A DNA stretch of 64,000 nucleotides from Rana temporaria (Eukaryota; Chordata; Amphibia; Anura; Ranidae), in assembly GCF_905171775.1 (NCBI RefSeq), contig NC_053489.1, positions 250,977,008 to 251,041,007 on the forward strand, given 5' to 3'. The notes under the pieces are model-generated. The model was not told the DNA's origin, did no database searches, and worked only from the letters and a program-made list of their open reading frames with translations. Shown one piece after another: positions 31,903-43,833 of the stretch. The first letter of the stretch is position 1. The number at the start of each line of letters is the position of its first letter. The translations under genes were made by a program, and so were the position numbers.

Positions 31903-32675
31903 TTAACCACTTAAGACCCGGACCAAAATGCAGCTAAAGGACCTTGCCCCTTTTTGCTCCCAAACAAAATTGGCGTCCTTTTTTTCCCACAAATAGAGCT
32001 TACTTTTGGTGGTATTTGATCACCTCTGCGGTTTTTATTTTTTGCGCTATAAACAAAACAAAAAAAATCCTCAGTTTAGGCCGATACATATTCTACCTAT
32101 TTTTGGTAATAAAAAAATAAAATCGCAATAAGCGTTTATCGGTTGGTTTGCGCAAAATTTATAGCGTTTACAAAATAGGGGGTAGTTTTATTGCATTTTT
32201 ATTATTTTTTTTACTACTAATGGCGGCGATCAGTGATTTTTTTTTGTGACTGCGACATTATGGCGGACACTTTTGACACATTTTTGGGACCATTGTCATT
32301 TTCACAGTAAAAAATGCATTGTTTATTGTGAAAATGACAATTGCAGTTTGGGAGTTAACCACTAGAGGGCGCTGAAGGGGTTATGTATGACCTGAAGTGT
32401 GTTTACAACTGTAGGGGGGGGGGGGGTGGCTGTAGGTGACGTCATCGATTTGTGTCACCCTATAAAAGGGATGACACAATCGATGCTGCCGTCACAGTGA
32501 AGAACGGGGAAGCCGTGTTTACACACGGCTCTCCCCGTTCTTCAGCTCCGGGGACCGATCGTGAGGCAATCGGGTCCTGGAGCTTCGGACCCACGGCTGG
32601 GTACAGGACGTACATGTGCCCAGCCGTGCCATTCTGCCGACGTATATGTGCAGGAGGCGGTCCTTAAGTGGTTAA
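31903..32675. mobile_element. 773-bp MITE with 'TTAACCACTTAAG' termini
   Basis: The left end ttaaccacttaagacccgga is mirrored by gtccttaagtggttaa at the right. A partial second copy, right half only, ends at about 51430. No transposase is present. Confidence 0.85.
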
Positions 32676-32679
32676 ACAC

Positions 32680-33070
32680 ATAAAAGAATCCTCTGAGGAT
32701 CTCATACACGTTCTGTGGAGATGTCCCAAGTTACAGATGCTGGGCCTCTGTTCTTGCAAAAGTTATGAGTATTCTAAACAGACATCCCTTCGGACCCCAG
32801 GCGCCATCTGCTGGGAGCTTTTGATATTATATTGGATGCCATTACTAAGGAAGTGGTTTCCAGGGCCATTTTTCAGCCATGCAACATTATCCGCCTCAAC
32901 TGCAAAAGCACTTTCCCCCTTCATCCCTTAAGGAATGGATAGACCACACGGGTACTATTTTAGGATATGAACAAGTTATTTACTAGCACCATGGATGCCC
33001 CGCAACATTTTAGAGGGTTTGGGGAGGTTGGCTTGATGCATCAGGATTGTCTCCAGTAGACCCGATTATT
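32680..33070 (+). pseudogene. old L1-like ORF2 3' fragment
   Basis: The plus-strand peptide 'ESSEDLIHVLWRCPKL' resembles the C-terminal LLH..W.CP block of L1-clade ORF2. It is followed by a WIDHTG-type segment and then frame-broken sequence. The fragment is heavily decayed. Confidence 0.45.
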
Positions 33071-33473
33071 GATAGGATATTGAGGTAGAATGCCTTTGAT
33101 TACTACTATCAGACTTTGGAATGTGCCATAGTGGTTCTGTAATTTCTGTTTTCAGCCACTAGGTGTGGTTGTATGTTCTCAGTGAGCCGACGTCTGTACA
33201 TTGCAACTTTACATTCTTTTGTGTTTATGGAACATGTATGCTTGAATGTGTTCTAATAACTTTATTTTTTTTCCCCCAGGAGAAAATATGAAGAGATTCA
33301 TCTGATAACAGGCACACTAGGGTTGGAGATGTTGTGGTAAGCTCACCTAATTTGTATGGTAGTGGCAAAAGATGTTGTATACCAGCCCAACGAGTTCTGG
33401 AGATCACCAGGGTGGCACTCCAACTGGTGCAGCAGAAGAAGTGTACTCCGTTGAACTGCCATAGGGCTTAGAG

Positions 33474-34016
33474 CAGGCATCACTAAATGGTGGATTGCGG
33501 TTTGGTTCCAGCCCCAGTAGCCATCCTACCCAGACCACAGCCAAGAAGTTGCCTGTGTGTCCTCTTTCCACCGCTGCTTTGTTCACAGCACGGCAAGTGT
33601 GCACGGGTCTGTCCCTTCGATAGGATCACTGCGCTGCCCCCTCCCCACACTGCCTGTCTTATTCACACAATATGTGAATGGCGGGCGCTCTGGAAAAAGG
33701 GTGGGACTTAAGTAAAGACGCAGGCAATTGGTTGCAACACAGCGGGCAGTCCCAGCAAACAATCACCCACCTTTAACGTGAAAAGTTCTGCCCATTTTTC
33801 AGGGCTGCTGTGCTTTCCGTCTTGTGTGAATAAGGTAGGGCTCTGTGGGAGGGTGGAGTTCTGTGCTGCTATGAAAAGGACAGGAGTCTACTATCGAGAG
33901 AGAACTGTGATGGGTCAGTCTGTGATGTGGCGTCATAGCACTAAATGACACTCAGACCTCCACTGGAAAAACAATTTTCTGACCGGACCCCCATGAATTT
34001 TAATTCATTACCCCTG
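33474..34016. mobile_element. degenerate hAT-like element
   Basis: The ends caggcatcac and acccctg are flanked by octamers gcttagag and gcatagag (7 of 8 identical). The terminal repeats are weak beyond the first few bases. Confidence 0.45.
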
Positions 34017-34388
34017 GCATAGAGGAAGCCACTTCACAGGAGGGAGGCTTAAACTACACACATCCTGGTTTCAATGACAACACATTTCACAGTCGTGCCG
34101 CTTTTTTCAAAGTCCTTCCTCTTGGCCCTCCGGCAGTTCCTCTGAGGAAATTTGCAGTGCATCGGTCCGGTGCTAGCCACTGCATCCCATCACCATCCTT
34201 ATGTCAGTTTCTTCCGAGCCGATCCTGGCAGTAGCATCACTGGCATGCATAGCACTTCTCCACCTTGTCGATCGCCACAACTCTTTCGGCTGGTATGCAA
34301 CATCTTTTGTCTTAGCCACTACCATACAAGTTTAGTGAGATTACCACAACATTTCCAACCCTATTATCAGATGATTAATTTTATGTGT

Positions 34389-34394
34389 TTAATA
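34389..34394 (-). terminator. possible DAD1 polyadenylation signal (ATTAAA)
   Basis: ATTAAA on the minus strand, about 440 bp after the DAD1 stop codon. No AATAAA was found nearer on that strand. Tentative. Confidence 0.25.
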
Positions 34395-34490
34395 AAATTT
34401 CCTTCATTTGGAATACATGCTTCTTCTATAAAGACTTTCATAAAAGTATGCCAGTTTACCTACCTTTAGCACCATCTTGTGGCCACTTAC

Positions 34491-34740
34491 CAATTAGCAC
34501 TCTAGTTTGTGTGATTTTCTTCAAGGTTATTCCACAACGTCCATCAATTTGAGTGGCGAGGTCAGTGGTGATTACTATTCCTTCTGCTGCTACACCATTA
34601 TCTTTACAAATAAACATGTAGCCCCTGGATGTTGGCATTTGTTTTTGGATGGCCACAGGGAGGAAGGCACTGTGTGCTACCCCATAGTTAGGCTTCCAAT
34701 GCACACAAGTACATGGGGCAATGTACTCTGTCCCCAGGAA
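34491..34740 (-). other. exon-like open block, unidentified
   Basis: Minus strand: a pyrimidine-type acceptor (TATTTTTTTAG|TTCCTGG) at 34741 and a donor (ATTG|GTAAGTGG) at 34490 bound 250 bp that is open throughout (83 codons). The peptide has spaced Cys residues and a 'GYMFICKDN' segment. I do not recognise a family. A retroviral envelope fragment is one possibility, but I cannot support it. It lies just downstream of the DAD1 stop on the same strand. Confidence 0.3.
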
Positions 34741-34829
34741 CTAAAAAAATATTGAAATGAAAAAAGTGTTTTCAATTCACAATTTACAATATACATACCT
34801 GACAAAAAGGGGGGGGGGGGGGACTAATT

Positions 34830-37800
34830 TCATCCAACAAAGTTTATAACAACCAGGTGAAGAATTGTGTTGGCGAAGAGAAAATCTGCAAAGGCTCTTT
34901 CTGGAGAGATTCCCAGGAAATCTCCTTTATTTTGGGGGTTAATCTGGATCCTTAGACACACTGAAAGAACAAAAGATAGTATGGTTTACTTGATAACAGT
35001 TTAAAAAAGTTCACTCATCCCTCTGTTTTAGTTAATCAACCTTATGTTTGTGTGATAATCAGACAAGAACTTCTACTTGGAAAACCAAAAGTAATTGAAT
35101 TACTCTTCCCCAGTATTATATAATCACCTTTCTTTGCTCCCACATGGCTCCATTGGGGTACCAACACCAGGGAAATCAAGTTCTGTTTAAGCTCAAAACT
35201 GACTTTTTGGTGCTTACACATGATTGTGGCTCAGTATACACATTTGTTATATATATGTATATACATAAAAGGTAAAACACCTTCGGCCTTTGAAGGAAAA
35301 AACAAAACAAAAACCCTTCTCTGTGCAGCAGCACCCAGCCCCCCTAATACTTACCTGAGCTTCCTCTGAATCCAGCGATATGCACAAGTGCATCACTTTC
35401 TCCAGTGAGGCAATGAGGAGAGAGGGGGCGGGGCCAAGCCGAAGCTCTGTGTCTGATGGGACATGCAGAGCAGCGGCTCAGAAGCATACCTGTTTGGGTG
35501 CCCCCGCTGCAAGCTGCTTGGTCTGGGGGCAATAGACAGGAGGAAGGGGCCAGAAGAGCTGGTGCAGGACCCGAGAAGGAGGATCGGTGCAATCACCTAT
35601 ACTTGGGCCATAAGACTAACCTCATCAGTCTGTTGTTGCCCTTTCACTGCCCAGTCGGCAGGCTGATAACAGGAAGGTGACACCACTGTATTTCTCAATG
35701 GTAACAAAAAAAGAGGGGGGGGGGTAATCCACATGAATGTGCTTTCTGCCCAGGTTTGTAACTTTCAGGACATACAGAAATACAAATGCTTTGACAGGTA
35801 AAACAGCCCACTATTGTGTCAAAGACCGCCGCAATTCCGCAGCAAGTCAGATGGTATAGTGCCGCTAAAAATAGCGCCACTATAGCGCCACCGCATATCC
35901 CGCCCCAGTGTGAAAGAGGCCCAAGGCCGGGTTCACACTGGTACGACAAAAGCTCCAACATTGGGAGCTCGTCGCATGACGTGTGAAAATTAATGATTCC
36001 CTATGAGAGCCATCTTTACTGGTCCGACACAAGTCGGTCGGACTTTGAAAATGCTCCCTGTACTACTTTGGTCCGACTTTGACCCTACTTCAGCCCATTG
36101 AATATCATTGAAGTCGGATCAAAGTAAGATCCTTGTCCTTACCATCCGACATGCGAGTACAGAAGCAGTAAAAGGGATTTACCTCACTCTGGGATCGTTT
36201 TGATTGGTCAAAGAACAAGTCGTACTATCAAAGTTGGAGGAAAATCTTATCTTGTTCATTCAAGTCAGATGTAAGTAGGACCGATGTAGGACAGATGTAG
36301 CAGGGCAAATTAGGATGACAGTCGTACAACAGTTGTGTCATATCAGTGTAAACCCAGCCTTTCACACTTATACGACTTGTACCGCGATTTTGGATGGCAA
36401 AAACGTATGACAAGTCATTCTTCATGATTTTCAATCACTACCATTCATACTTCAAAGTAGTTCCTGCAGTACTTTTTTTCGAAAGTCGGATTCCCTATTA
36501 ACAGATCCGACTTTGGCATGCGACGTGTACACGACTTGTGCATGAAGACTCCATGCCAATTAAAAAAAAAAAAAAAACACGGCATGGGTTCCCCCTTCAT
36601 GCGCATCCCCCTTCAACAGCAAATACATCACCAGATCACAGCAACAGAAACAGGGGAACAGCCGACGTTTCGCACAAAATTCATGGCCATCCGAAGCATG
36701 CTGGGACTGACATGTCATAAGAGGCGTAGTGTGTTTATTTTTTTAACAATTTTCCTCCATGTGAATGGGTAGGGATACGATGTACCCCATACTCATTCAC
36801 CTAGGGTGGGGGGCCGGGATCTAGGGACCCCTTATTAAAGGGGGCTTCCAGATTACAATAAACCCCCCCACCCGCAGACCCCAACAACGGCCAGGGTTGT
36901 CGGGAAGGGGCCCTTGTCATCAACATGGGGGCAATGTGCTTTGGGGTGAGGGTGGGTGCAGGCCCCCCCCCCCCTGCCCCAAAGCACCCACCCCTCCATG
37001 TTGAGGGCATGCGGTTTCCTGACCGTGAGAAATAACCGTGAGAAATAATACCGCTCAGAAAACTGCTGATCCACTGGCTTCGCTTCCGTCCCACCAAGCC
37101 AAAAGGGTGCTGGCTATGCACAGGGGCATTGGATGAAAAGAGGTCCTGGACTGCCGCACTCCTGCGTGGGGGGGGTCCCCTTAAAACTGGCATTGAGTTC
37201 CCCTAATTATTGGGGGATCAAAGTCGCGTCCCTGCTCATTGAAGTCATACTTCAAGTTGTGGGGCAAAGTCGGATCCACAGTCGTATGACTGTCTTGTCA
37301 AAATCACAAAACTTTGAAGTCGCACTGCTGTGCGACGACATGAATGAAGCATCACTATGTGAGACTTATGTTATCGCACAGCAGCAAGGTGTGTTCTGCA
37401 GCAATAGGGTGACGTTACAAATCTCTGTATAGCACCAACAGTTTACACAGTTCCTGCCCTCAAGGAGGTTTACAATCCAAGGCCCCACCCTCACATGCAT
37501 ACATCCATGTACTAGAACCAATAGAGACCAGACAAAATAACCTACCAGCATGTCTTTGGGGGACAGAATGAACACCACACAAGCCCAAGGAGAACATGCA
37601 ACCTCCATTGTGCTGCAAGACAGAAGTGCTTACCACCATGCCTTCGTACTCCCTATTAAGGATGAGCTCTGGCGTGTTCATAAAGCCCACATGCAGAGCC
37701 TGCCAGGAAGTCAGCACTACGCTAATCACAGGCAGTGAGACATTTCCCAATCTCTGTAGCCACACATCGGGACGTCTCACCGCTTGTGATTAGCGCAGCG

Positions 37801-38730
37801 CCGACTTCCTGGCAGGCTCTGCACGTGGGCTTTGCGAACACGCTGGAGCTCATCCTTACACCCCATACACAAAGCCATTGCTGGACTTGTCTGATCAAGC
37901 CTTGTTCACAGAGGCATACTACAGCGTACACCCATGTGAGGGCCAGGTTTACCTGCTCAGAGATGTACAGGTGTTGAGTGCATCCCCATTCATGTCTTTT
38001 GGGATGGAATAGCTGTACAGACACCCAATTTGACAGCCGTGTGTGTGCGGGTCCCAAACTGCCACCATTGCATTCCCTGCAGCTACTTCACCCCGAAAGA
38101 CATAAATGAGACCACCTGCATGGGGATGCACCCAACACCTGTACATCTCTGAGCAGGTAAATATGACTCTCCTATGGGTGTTTGCTGGAGTATGTCCATA
38201 TGAATGAGGCCTTACTAATGTGTCTTCACAATCTCTGCAGACATTCAATGACTAAATAATCTGATGGGAAAGGCATTGAAGGGAATTGCTCAATATATGA
38301 CGATTACCAGTATGTACGAAGGCATAAGAGGTAAAAGGGAAGATATGTGTGTGCCCATTGCTGGTGTGTATGTCACCATTAACCATGGCTCTAAATGGGT
38401 TCTCCCTTCGCTGGCCACATGATGGGAAGACCAGGCAACCTCTGGAGGAAGCCAGCTATGCAGAATGGAAGAATTGTGCGCTGGAAGCTGCCAGGCTCAC
38501 CCCCTGAATTCCGTCTTACCGGCCAGGATGAAGGAGCCCACACAGGAGGTGAAGCCGGACAGGAAGGAGTTGAAGGGGAATGTGCCCACCAGAAGGCGGT
38601 ACAGAAACTGCATGGCTCCGGTCAGCAGGATGTACAGCAAATAGGCGTCCAGCAGCTTGAGCTTCTGCGAGGTGGAGCTGACATATTCCTCCAAGAAGCG
38701 GGACACCACGGACAGAACGGACACCGACAT
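34830..38730 (-). CDS. DAD1: DAD1, oligosaccharyltransferase subunit
   Basis: A small membrane subunit of the ER oligosaccharyltransferase (N-glycosylation); its loss triggers apoptosis, hence 'defender against cell death'. Exon 1 is 38520-38730 (ATG at 38730-38728, 70 codons plus one base), ending at donor G|GTAAGA. Exon 2 is 34830-34960 after CTTTCAG, ending in TGA at 34830-34832. The phase-1 junction restores frame, and the total is exactly 113 residues, the usual DAD1 length. Characteristic segments are SRFLEEYVSSTSQKLKLLDA, YLLYILLTGAMQFLYRLLVG, TFPFNSFLSGF, the exon-2 start CLRIQINPQNK and the end NFVG. Membrane helices lie about 30-50, 55-72 and 93-112. The 3.6-kb intron is full of MITEs. 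The gene reads intact. Confidence 0.97.
34961..35922. other. DAD1 intron: dispersed repeats
   Basis: About 35265-35700 resembles the repeat at 39920-40385. About 35820-35925 looks like the end of another MITE ('gccccagtgtgaaagaggcc'). No exon is seen. Confidence 0.4.
35923..36360. mobile_element. MITE, sibling of 13446-13800
   Basis: Ends ggccgggttcacactggtac and cagtgtaaacccagcct, with the same internal order of words (tggtccgacacaagtcgg, ctttggtccgactttga). It lies in the DAD1 intron. Confidence 0.82.
36361..37340. mobile_element. composite MITE in DAD1 intron
   Basis: The outer parts (tttcacacttatacgacttg at left, cagtcgtatgactgtcttgt at right) look like the two ends of one 'gtatgac/gacttgt' element. 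A block at about 36770-37010 ('ccatactcattcac', 'ttaaagggggcttccagatt') is shared with 40555-40690. This suggests a later insertion. Confidence 0.5.
37658..37858. repeat. foldback element in DAD1 intron
   Basis: The left arm 37658-37729 (aaggatgagctctggcgtgt onward) is mirrored by 37786-37858 (gtgattagcgcagcgccgac ... gctggagctcatcctta), with a 56-bp loop. 'Aggatgagct' also marks repeats near 62897 and 63716. Confidence 0.85.
37950..38159. repeat. second foldback element in DAD1 intron
   Basis: The left arm starts acctgctcagagatgtacag and is mirrored by the right arm ending ctgtacatctctgagcaggt. Both arms include the 'gtgcatccccat' complement, with 'ccaaaagacat' related words inside. Confidence 0.8.
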
Positions 38731-38900
38731 GACTGCAGAGGACCGGAGCCGGGAAGAGAGATGCCGGAAGCAGCAAACCGGAAACACTGGTCCTGACAGA
38801 CGTGGCCCCTACAGAACAAAACACGTCATATTCCCTGGCCGGAAAAGGAGGGGACGCCTTGAGAACTACACTTCCCGTCATGCTTCCAGTCAGAGCTGAG
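38731..38900 (-). promoter_or_regulatory. DAD1 promoter region with ZNF143/THAP11-type motif
   Basis: ACTACACTTCCCGTCATGC at 38865-38883, about 135-155 bp upstream of the DAD1 ATG, fits the SBS motif bound by ZNF143 and THAP11 (ACTACAATTCCCAGAATGC class). Several CCGGAA ETS-like sites lie between it and the ATG (38750-38785). There is no TATA box, as usual for housekeeping promoters. Confidence 0.65.
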
Positions 38901-39404
38901 GATTCATTGGCTTACAGAACCCACGTGACTGTCTCTCTTCTATACGTGGCTTTGTGATGGAGTTTATGGCAGAACCCCTGTTTGATTTATTGTCTGGTGC
39001 TACCTTGCACTAAGGATATCTCCGAATGAGTTTAATAGATATATTATATTAATTAATAGATATATTATTATAATACTTGCGGTCACAATACATCTAGATT
39101 TAAATCATTTTTGTTTATTACATATAGGACCAACAATGTACGCACTGCTTTACATGCTGTGCGTTACACCAGTTCCTGTACTCAGGTTTATAATCTCCTA
39201 TACATACATTCAAATACTATGGCCAATTTTAGACAGTAACGAGCCAATTAGCCTTACAGCATGGAGTGTGAAGGGAAACCATGCAAGCACAGGACAACTC
39301 CATGCAGATAGATTCCTGGCAGGGATTCAAACCACAGGCCCAGTGCTACAAGGTACAACTGATAACCACTAAGCCATATATATTCTTCAAGTTCCCAGAT
39401 TATA

Positions 39405-39844
39405 TATTACCAAAAGTATTGGGACACCTGCCTTTATACGCACACGAACTTTAATGGCATCCCAGTCTTACTCCGTAAGGTTTGATATTGAGTTGGCCCA
39501 AGGTCCATAAAGACATGGATGAGCGAGTTTGGGGTCGAAGAACTTGACTGGCCTGCACAGAGTCCTGACCTCAACCTGATAGAACACCTTTGGGATGAAT
39601 TAGAACAGAGACTGTGAGCCAGGCCTTCTCATCCAACATCCTCACAAATGCGCTTCTGGAAGAATGGTCAAACATTCCCATAGACACACTCCTAAACCTT
39701 GTGGACAGCCTTCCCAGAAGAGTTGAAGCTGTTATAGCTGCAAAGGTTGGGCCAACTCAATACTGAACTCTACGGACTAACACTGGGATGTCAATAAAGT
39801 TAATGTGTGTGTAAAGGCAGGCGTCCCAATACGTTTGGTAATAA
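39405..39844 (+). mobile_element. Tc1-like element remnant
   Basis: The termini ttaccaaaagtattgggaca and gtcccaatacgtttggtaat are inverted repeats beside TA. The plus-strand frame still reads DWPAQSPDLNLIEHLWDELE, the C-terminal catalytic motif of Tc1 transposases (final Glu of the triad), followed by stops. The N-terminal half is missing. Confidence 0.85.
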
Positions 39845-40993
39845 ATGTATATAGCACGCTGGGCCGATGATGTCACAAGGGGCGGGGACACAAGTGACAT
39901 CAGCCGGTGACCGGCCCCTTCGTTTTTAAAGTGATTGTAAAATCTTGTTTTTTTTATTATTATTACAAATAACAAATATGTCATACTTGCTTCCTCTGTG
40001 CTGTGGATATGCACAGAGATCCTCCTCTTCTCAGGTCCCTGTCTGGAGCTCCTGGCCCCTTCCTCCTGTTAAATGTCCCCACAGTAAGCAGCTTGCTATG
40101 GGGGAACCCGAGCCCAGTCACAGCTCTGCATGTCCATTCAGACACGGAGCTGCGGCCCTACCCCAGCCCCTTTCTATACTCAATGGCTGATGACTTTGAT
40201 TGACAGCAGCAGGAGACAATGGTGCTGTGCTGCTGTCTCAGCAAATGAGGAGGGGAGTCTGGGGCAGCCTACAACATCGCTGGAGCTAGAGGGACCTCAG
40301 GTAAGTATCGGGGGCTGAGGGGGGATGCTGCACACAAAAGGAATGCATTAAGATAAAAAATCTTCTGACTTTACAACCCCTTAAAGAACCATCAGATGGT
40401 GGGAGTGGACCATTTATTTCTTTTTTTTGGTTGGCATAGTGATTGACAATGTATCTAAATTAGGGGAAATGTTTTTTTATTTTGTTTTTTTAAAATAAAG
40501 GACTGCCTACTGTAATTTTTTACACTACACCTTTTTTCTGGTTACCGGGTAGGTGTACACCATACTCATTCACATGGGGGTGGGATCTGGGGGCCCCCTT
40601 GTTAAAGGGGGCTTCCAGATTCCAATAAGCCCCCCCGCTTTCAGGCACCCACAACCACCAGCCAGGGTTGTGGGGAGGAGGCCCTGGTCACCGATGGGGC
40701 CAGTCACATGCCACAACAAAAATGAAGTGGCATGTCACATTCGGTGGGAGGAGCCACCACCGAACATGGCCTATTTAAATGAATGGAGCCCTGCTGCAGC
40801 CGTGTGCAATACACACAGCTGCAGCATGGCAGGTCACCATTTTTAGACATCAGACCACTTGTCAGATGCCTATGAAAAGCTTTCTGTCAGAGATCACTTT
40901 TCAGAGGGATGGCAAGGGCTGCCAGATGTGAGAATGAGCACTCGGCGAACTATACTGCAGCCAATCTGATCATATCAGAAAAAAGTGATTGTA
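39845..40993. other. non-coding repeats
   Basis: About 39920-40385 is a dispersed element bounded by 'ttaaagtgattgtaaaatct' and 'gactttacaaccccttaaag'. 40555-40690 repeats part of 36770-37010. No gene is seen. Confidence 0.5.
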
Positions 40994-41288
40994 AGCCCTG
41001 GTTCACACTGATGCGATTTGGCATGCAATTTGACATGTCAAATCGCATGCCAAATCGGTGGCAATGGCAGCGTCCGAATCGGTGTGATGACGTATGTGCG
41101 GCGCCGAATAGTTTTTGAACTACTTTTGGCGATTTCGGGGTGCGATTTCCATTGACATTTGTGAAGAAACCCACACAGATGTACCTGGAATTGCTCCCGA
41201 AGTCGGGACTGACATGCAGGAATGAAATTGTGTGAGTTCCTCTAAACTCGCACAATATCATTCCCACAGTCAGTGTGAACCTGGGCTA
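40994..41288. mobile_element. MITE with 'AGCCCTGGTTCACACTG' termini
   Basis: The left end agccctggttcacactgatg is mirrored by cagtgtgaacctgggct. A TAA-type sequence sits at both edges. Confidence 0.8.
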
Positions 41289-41329
41289 AAGGATACATTT
41301 TTTTCTAATAATAAAAAAAAATATTTGAA

Positions 41330-41845
41330 CAGTAAACACCAGCCACTTTATTAAGTATACCTGTTCAATTGCTTGGTAACACAAACTGCTAATCAGCCAA
41401 TCACACGGGAGCAACTCAATGCATTTAGGCATCTAGACTTGGTGAATACGACTTGCTGAAGTTCGAACTGAGCATCAGAATGGGATTTAAGTGACTTTGA
41501 ACGTGGCATTGTTGTTGGTGCCAGACGGGCTGGTTTGAGTATTTAAAAAACTGCTGATCTACTGGGAATTTCACGCACAACCATCTCTAGGGTTTACAAA
41601 AAATATCCAGTGAGTGGCAGTTGTGTTAACGAAAACGGTTCAGGCTGATGGTGGTGGTGTGGGGGATATTTTCTGGGCACACTTTGGGCCCCTTAGTACC
41701 AATTTAGCGCCGTTTAAACTCCATGGCCTATCTGAGTATTGTTGCTGACCATGTTCATCCCTTTATGACAACAGTGTACCCATATTCTGATGGCTCCTTC
41801 CAGCAGGGAATAGCAGTTGAGTGTTTTTTTACCTTGCAGGGAATC
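41330..41845 (+). pseudogene. Tc1-like transposase, internally deleted
   Basis: The left part encodes the N-terminal paired-like DNA-binding region with decayed codons (reading LTLNVALLLVPDGLV, then a KLLIYWEFHAQPSLGF segment). The sequence then jumps near 41640 to the mid-catalytic region (WAHFGPL, MAYLSIVADHVHPFMTTVYP in mixed frames). The 5' 'cactttattaagtatacctg' start is that of a widespread fish/amphibian Tc1 family. There are stops and a large deletion, so it is inactive. Confidence 0.75.
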
Positions 41846-42187
41846 CATTAAAGTGGTGGTAAACCCACATTTGTAAGTTTTACCTGTAGGTAAGAAAAAA
41901 TAATTAAATCGCGCTACCCCTTAACCATGTGATAAACTTAATTAGAGAGTCACCAAATTAGGAATACCAGAAAAAACAAATAAAATTGGTGATGTACAAA
42001 TATGTGACTGATGGCATATAGTATTGTATTACTGATATGTCCAATAATAGAAGCAATCTCGTGCCAATCAGTGAACATAAACCAATCTTTATGTGATATT
42101 ATAATTACAAAATTAACATCAAAATTAATATTAAAATTAATAAAGTTTATATTGAAATCAAATAAATTAGAGATGTAGTCCATAAGT

Positions 42188-42719
42188 TAGGGTGACCACA
42201 TTTCCAAACTGCCATGGAGGAAATGTAGTCTCGGGGTTGATGGGGAATTTTTTCGGCGGGTTATTTGTCAGGTGAATGTGCCACTTGCCACCAGATGCAG
42301 TGCCACTTGCCCCCCATAGCCTGCCACCAGATGCAGTGCTGCTGTCACTCCCTCTGCATGAGCCACATGCGTAGAAGGAAAGGAGTGGCGTCACTATCTG
42401 GAGAGTGACGATCACACCGGTCCCTGCTGCTTGCCGGAGAAGGAGGAGGTGCTGAGGTGGGTGGGGACAGCAGTTCTGCACTAGGCGCAGGCCTCGCTCC
42501 CGGTCTCACTGTCTGAGAGTAAATTGTCACTGGTTGCAAGATGCCAGGCAGCAACCAGTTCCGGAAATGTAGTAATTAGTTAGTAGGGGTGGCTGTGTCC
42601 TCTTCATTCCGGGACATTGTATTGTCCCAGAATGAAGGTGCCCGGGACCAGGGACAGACATGTCAATTGCAGGACAGTCCCGGGCAATCCAGGACACGTG
42701 GGCACCCTAGTAACTATCC
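42188..42719. mobile_element. probable MITE with 'TAGGGTGACCAC' termini
   Basis: Left tagggtgaccacattt and right acacgtgggcaccctagt are imperfect inverted repeats. TA is at both edges. There is no transposase. Confidence 0.6.
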
Positions 42720-42933
42720 GTCTAGATTTTACAGACAGAATCTGATTGGATAGCAGCGGGTGACAGTCGCTGCCCCATAGGAGTGAATAAAGGTTCCGAT
42801 TGGATCCGCCTGAAAAACTGACAGGGGGACCTGATCGGAAAGGCCGTGTGAAATCGGCCTTACTCCTTGTCTTCTGTTAATTAATTTCCAGCCCGCTGGG
42901 TGGCCACTGTGCGGTTCCAAAAAGGGTCCTGTG

Positions 42934-43226
42934 CAGGGGCGGACTGACCATTGAGGCACTCGGGCACTGCCTGAGGGCCCCATGCCACTGAGCCTGGCCA
43001 CAGGGTTGCCAGGCTCAGTAAAACCAGGGACAGTATGTAAAAATCTGTGTTTTTTTTTACATCTGTCCCTAATATGTCCAAAACCGACATGCTTTTGATG
43101 TGAAAATCCCAAGATTTTAGCTGCCCCGCCTCTGTACTGCCTCCTGGCTTGGTGGCCATCTGTAAGCCCGGGGGCCCCATAATCTTCTATTGCCCGGGGG
43201 CCCCATGAGTTGTCAGCCTGCCCCTG
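42934..43226. mobile_element. 293-bp hAT-type MITE
   Basis: The ends caggggcggactgac and gtcagcctgcccctg are inverted repeats. The octamer gtcctgtg flanks both sides (42926-42933 and 43227-43234). Confidence 0.9.
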
Positions 43227-43234
43227 GTCCTGTG

Positions 43235-43833
43235 GGATTTTGGGTCCATTTCAGATAAAAATTTGCACCTGAATCGCACCCGAATCCGGTAAACAGAACC
43301 GCACCGGACTCCCGCACTGACACCGCAGCCACAAACGTGTGAACCCAGCAGGCCTGGTTTAAACTTTTTCGATGGGGGGGCAGTAAAAATGCAGCTGAAC
43401 CACCCCCAAACTTTTAGGGCAGTGGACAGGGGGTATACATATGCCACAGAAAAAATATGACTGCTGTTGCATCTAGTGGCCGGCAAACTGAATGTGGGTG
43501 CCCTACAGTTGCCCCACAACCACATGCAGTGAACCTGTTTGTTGTGTGGGCTGGTGTAGGTTTTAAGGGGTTTAGACAGTTGGCGAGGAGGTGATAAAAA
43601 CAAAAACCTCCTCGCTGCCTGTCAATTGCCCTCTGAAGAGCAATCCAAAACGAATTGCTCTTTAGAAGGCACCACATTTGTGAAAAAAAAAAACTTTAGC
43701 AATTCTCAGTAGCAGAGAGTTTAGGGGAAAGTTATACTAAAACTTTAGCAGGTCAGCAGTGCTAATTGTTTAGCTTGCCCCGTTGGGAGCCATTGATTCT
43801 ATCTGTTTAATGATCAGTTGCTCCTCTTTATTA
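43235..43833. other. non-coding, nothing recognised
   Basis: Short frames only, with no supported gene. Confidence 0.4.

Noticed and set aside
34152..34469. 105-codon plus-strand frame
   Set aside because: No recognisable domain, no splice or start context, and composition typical of non-coding DNA.
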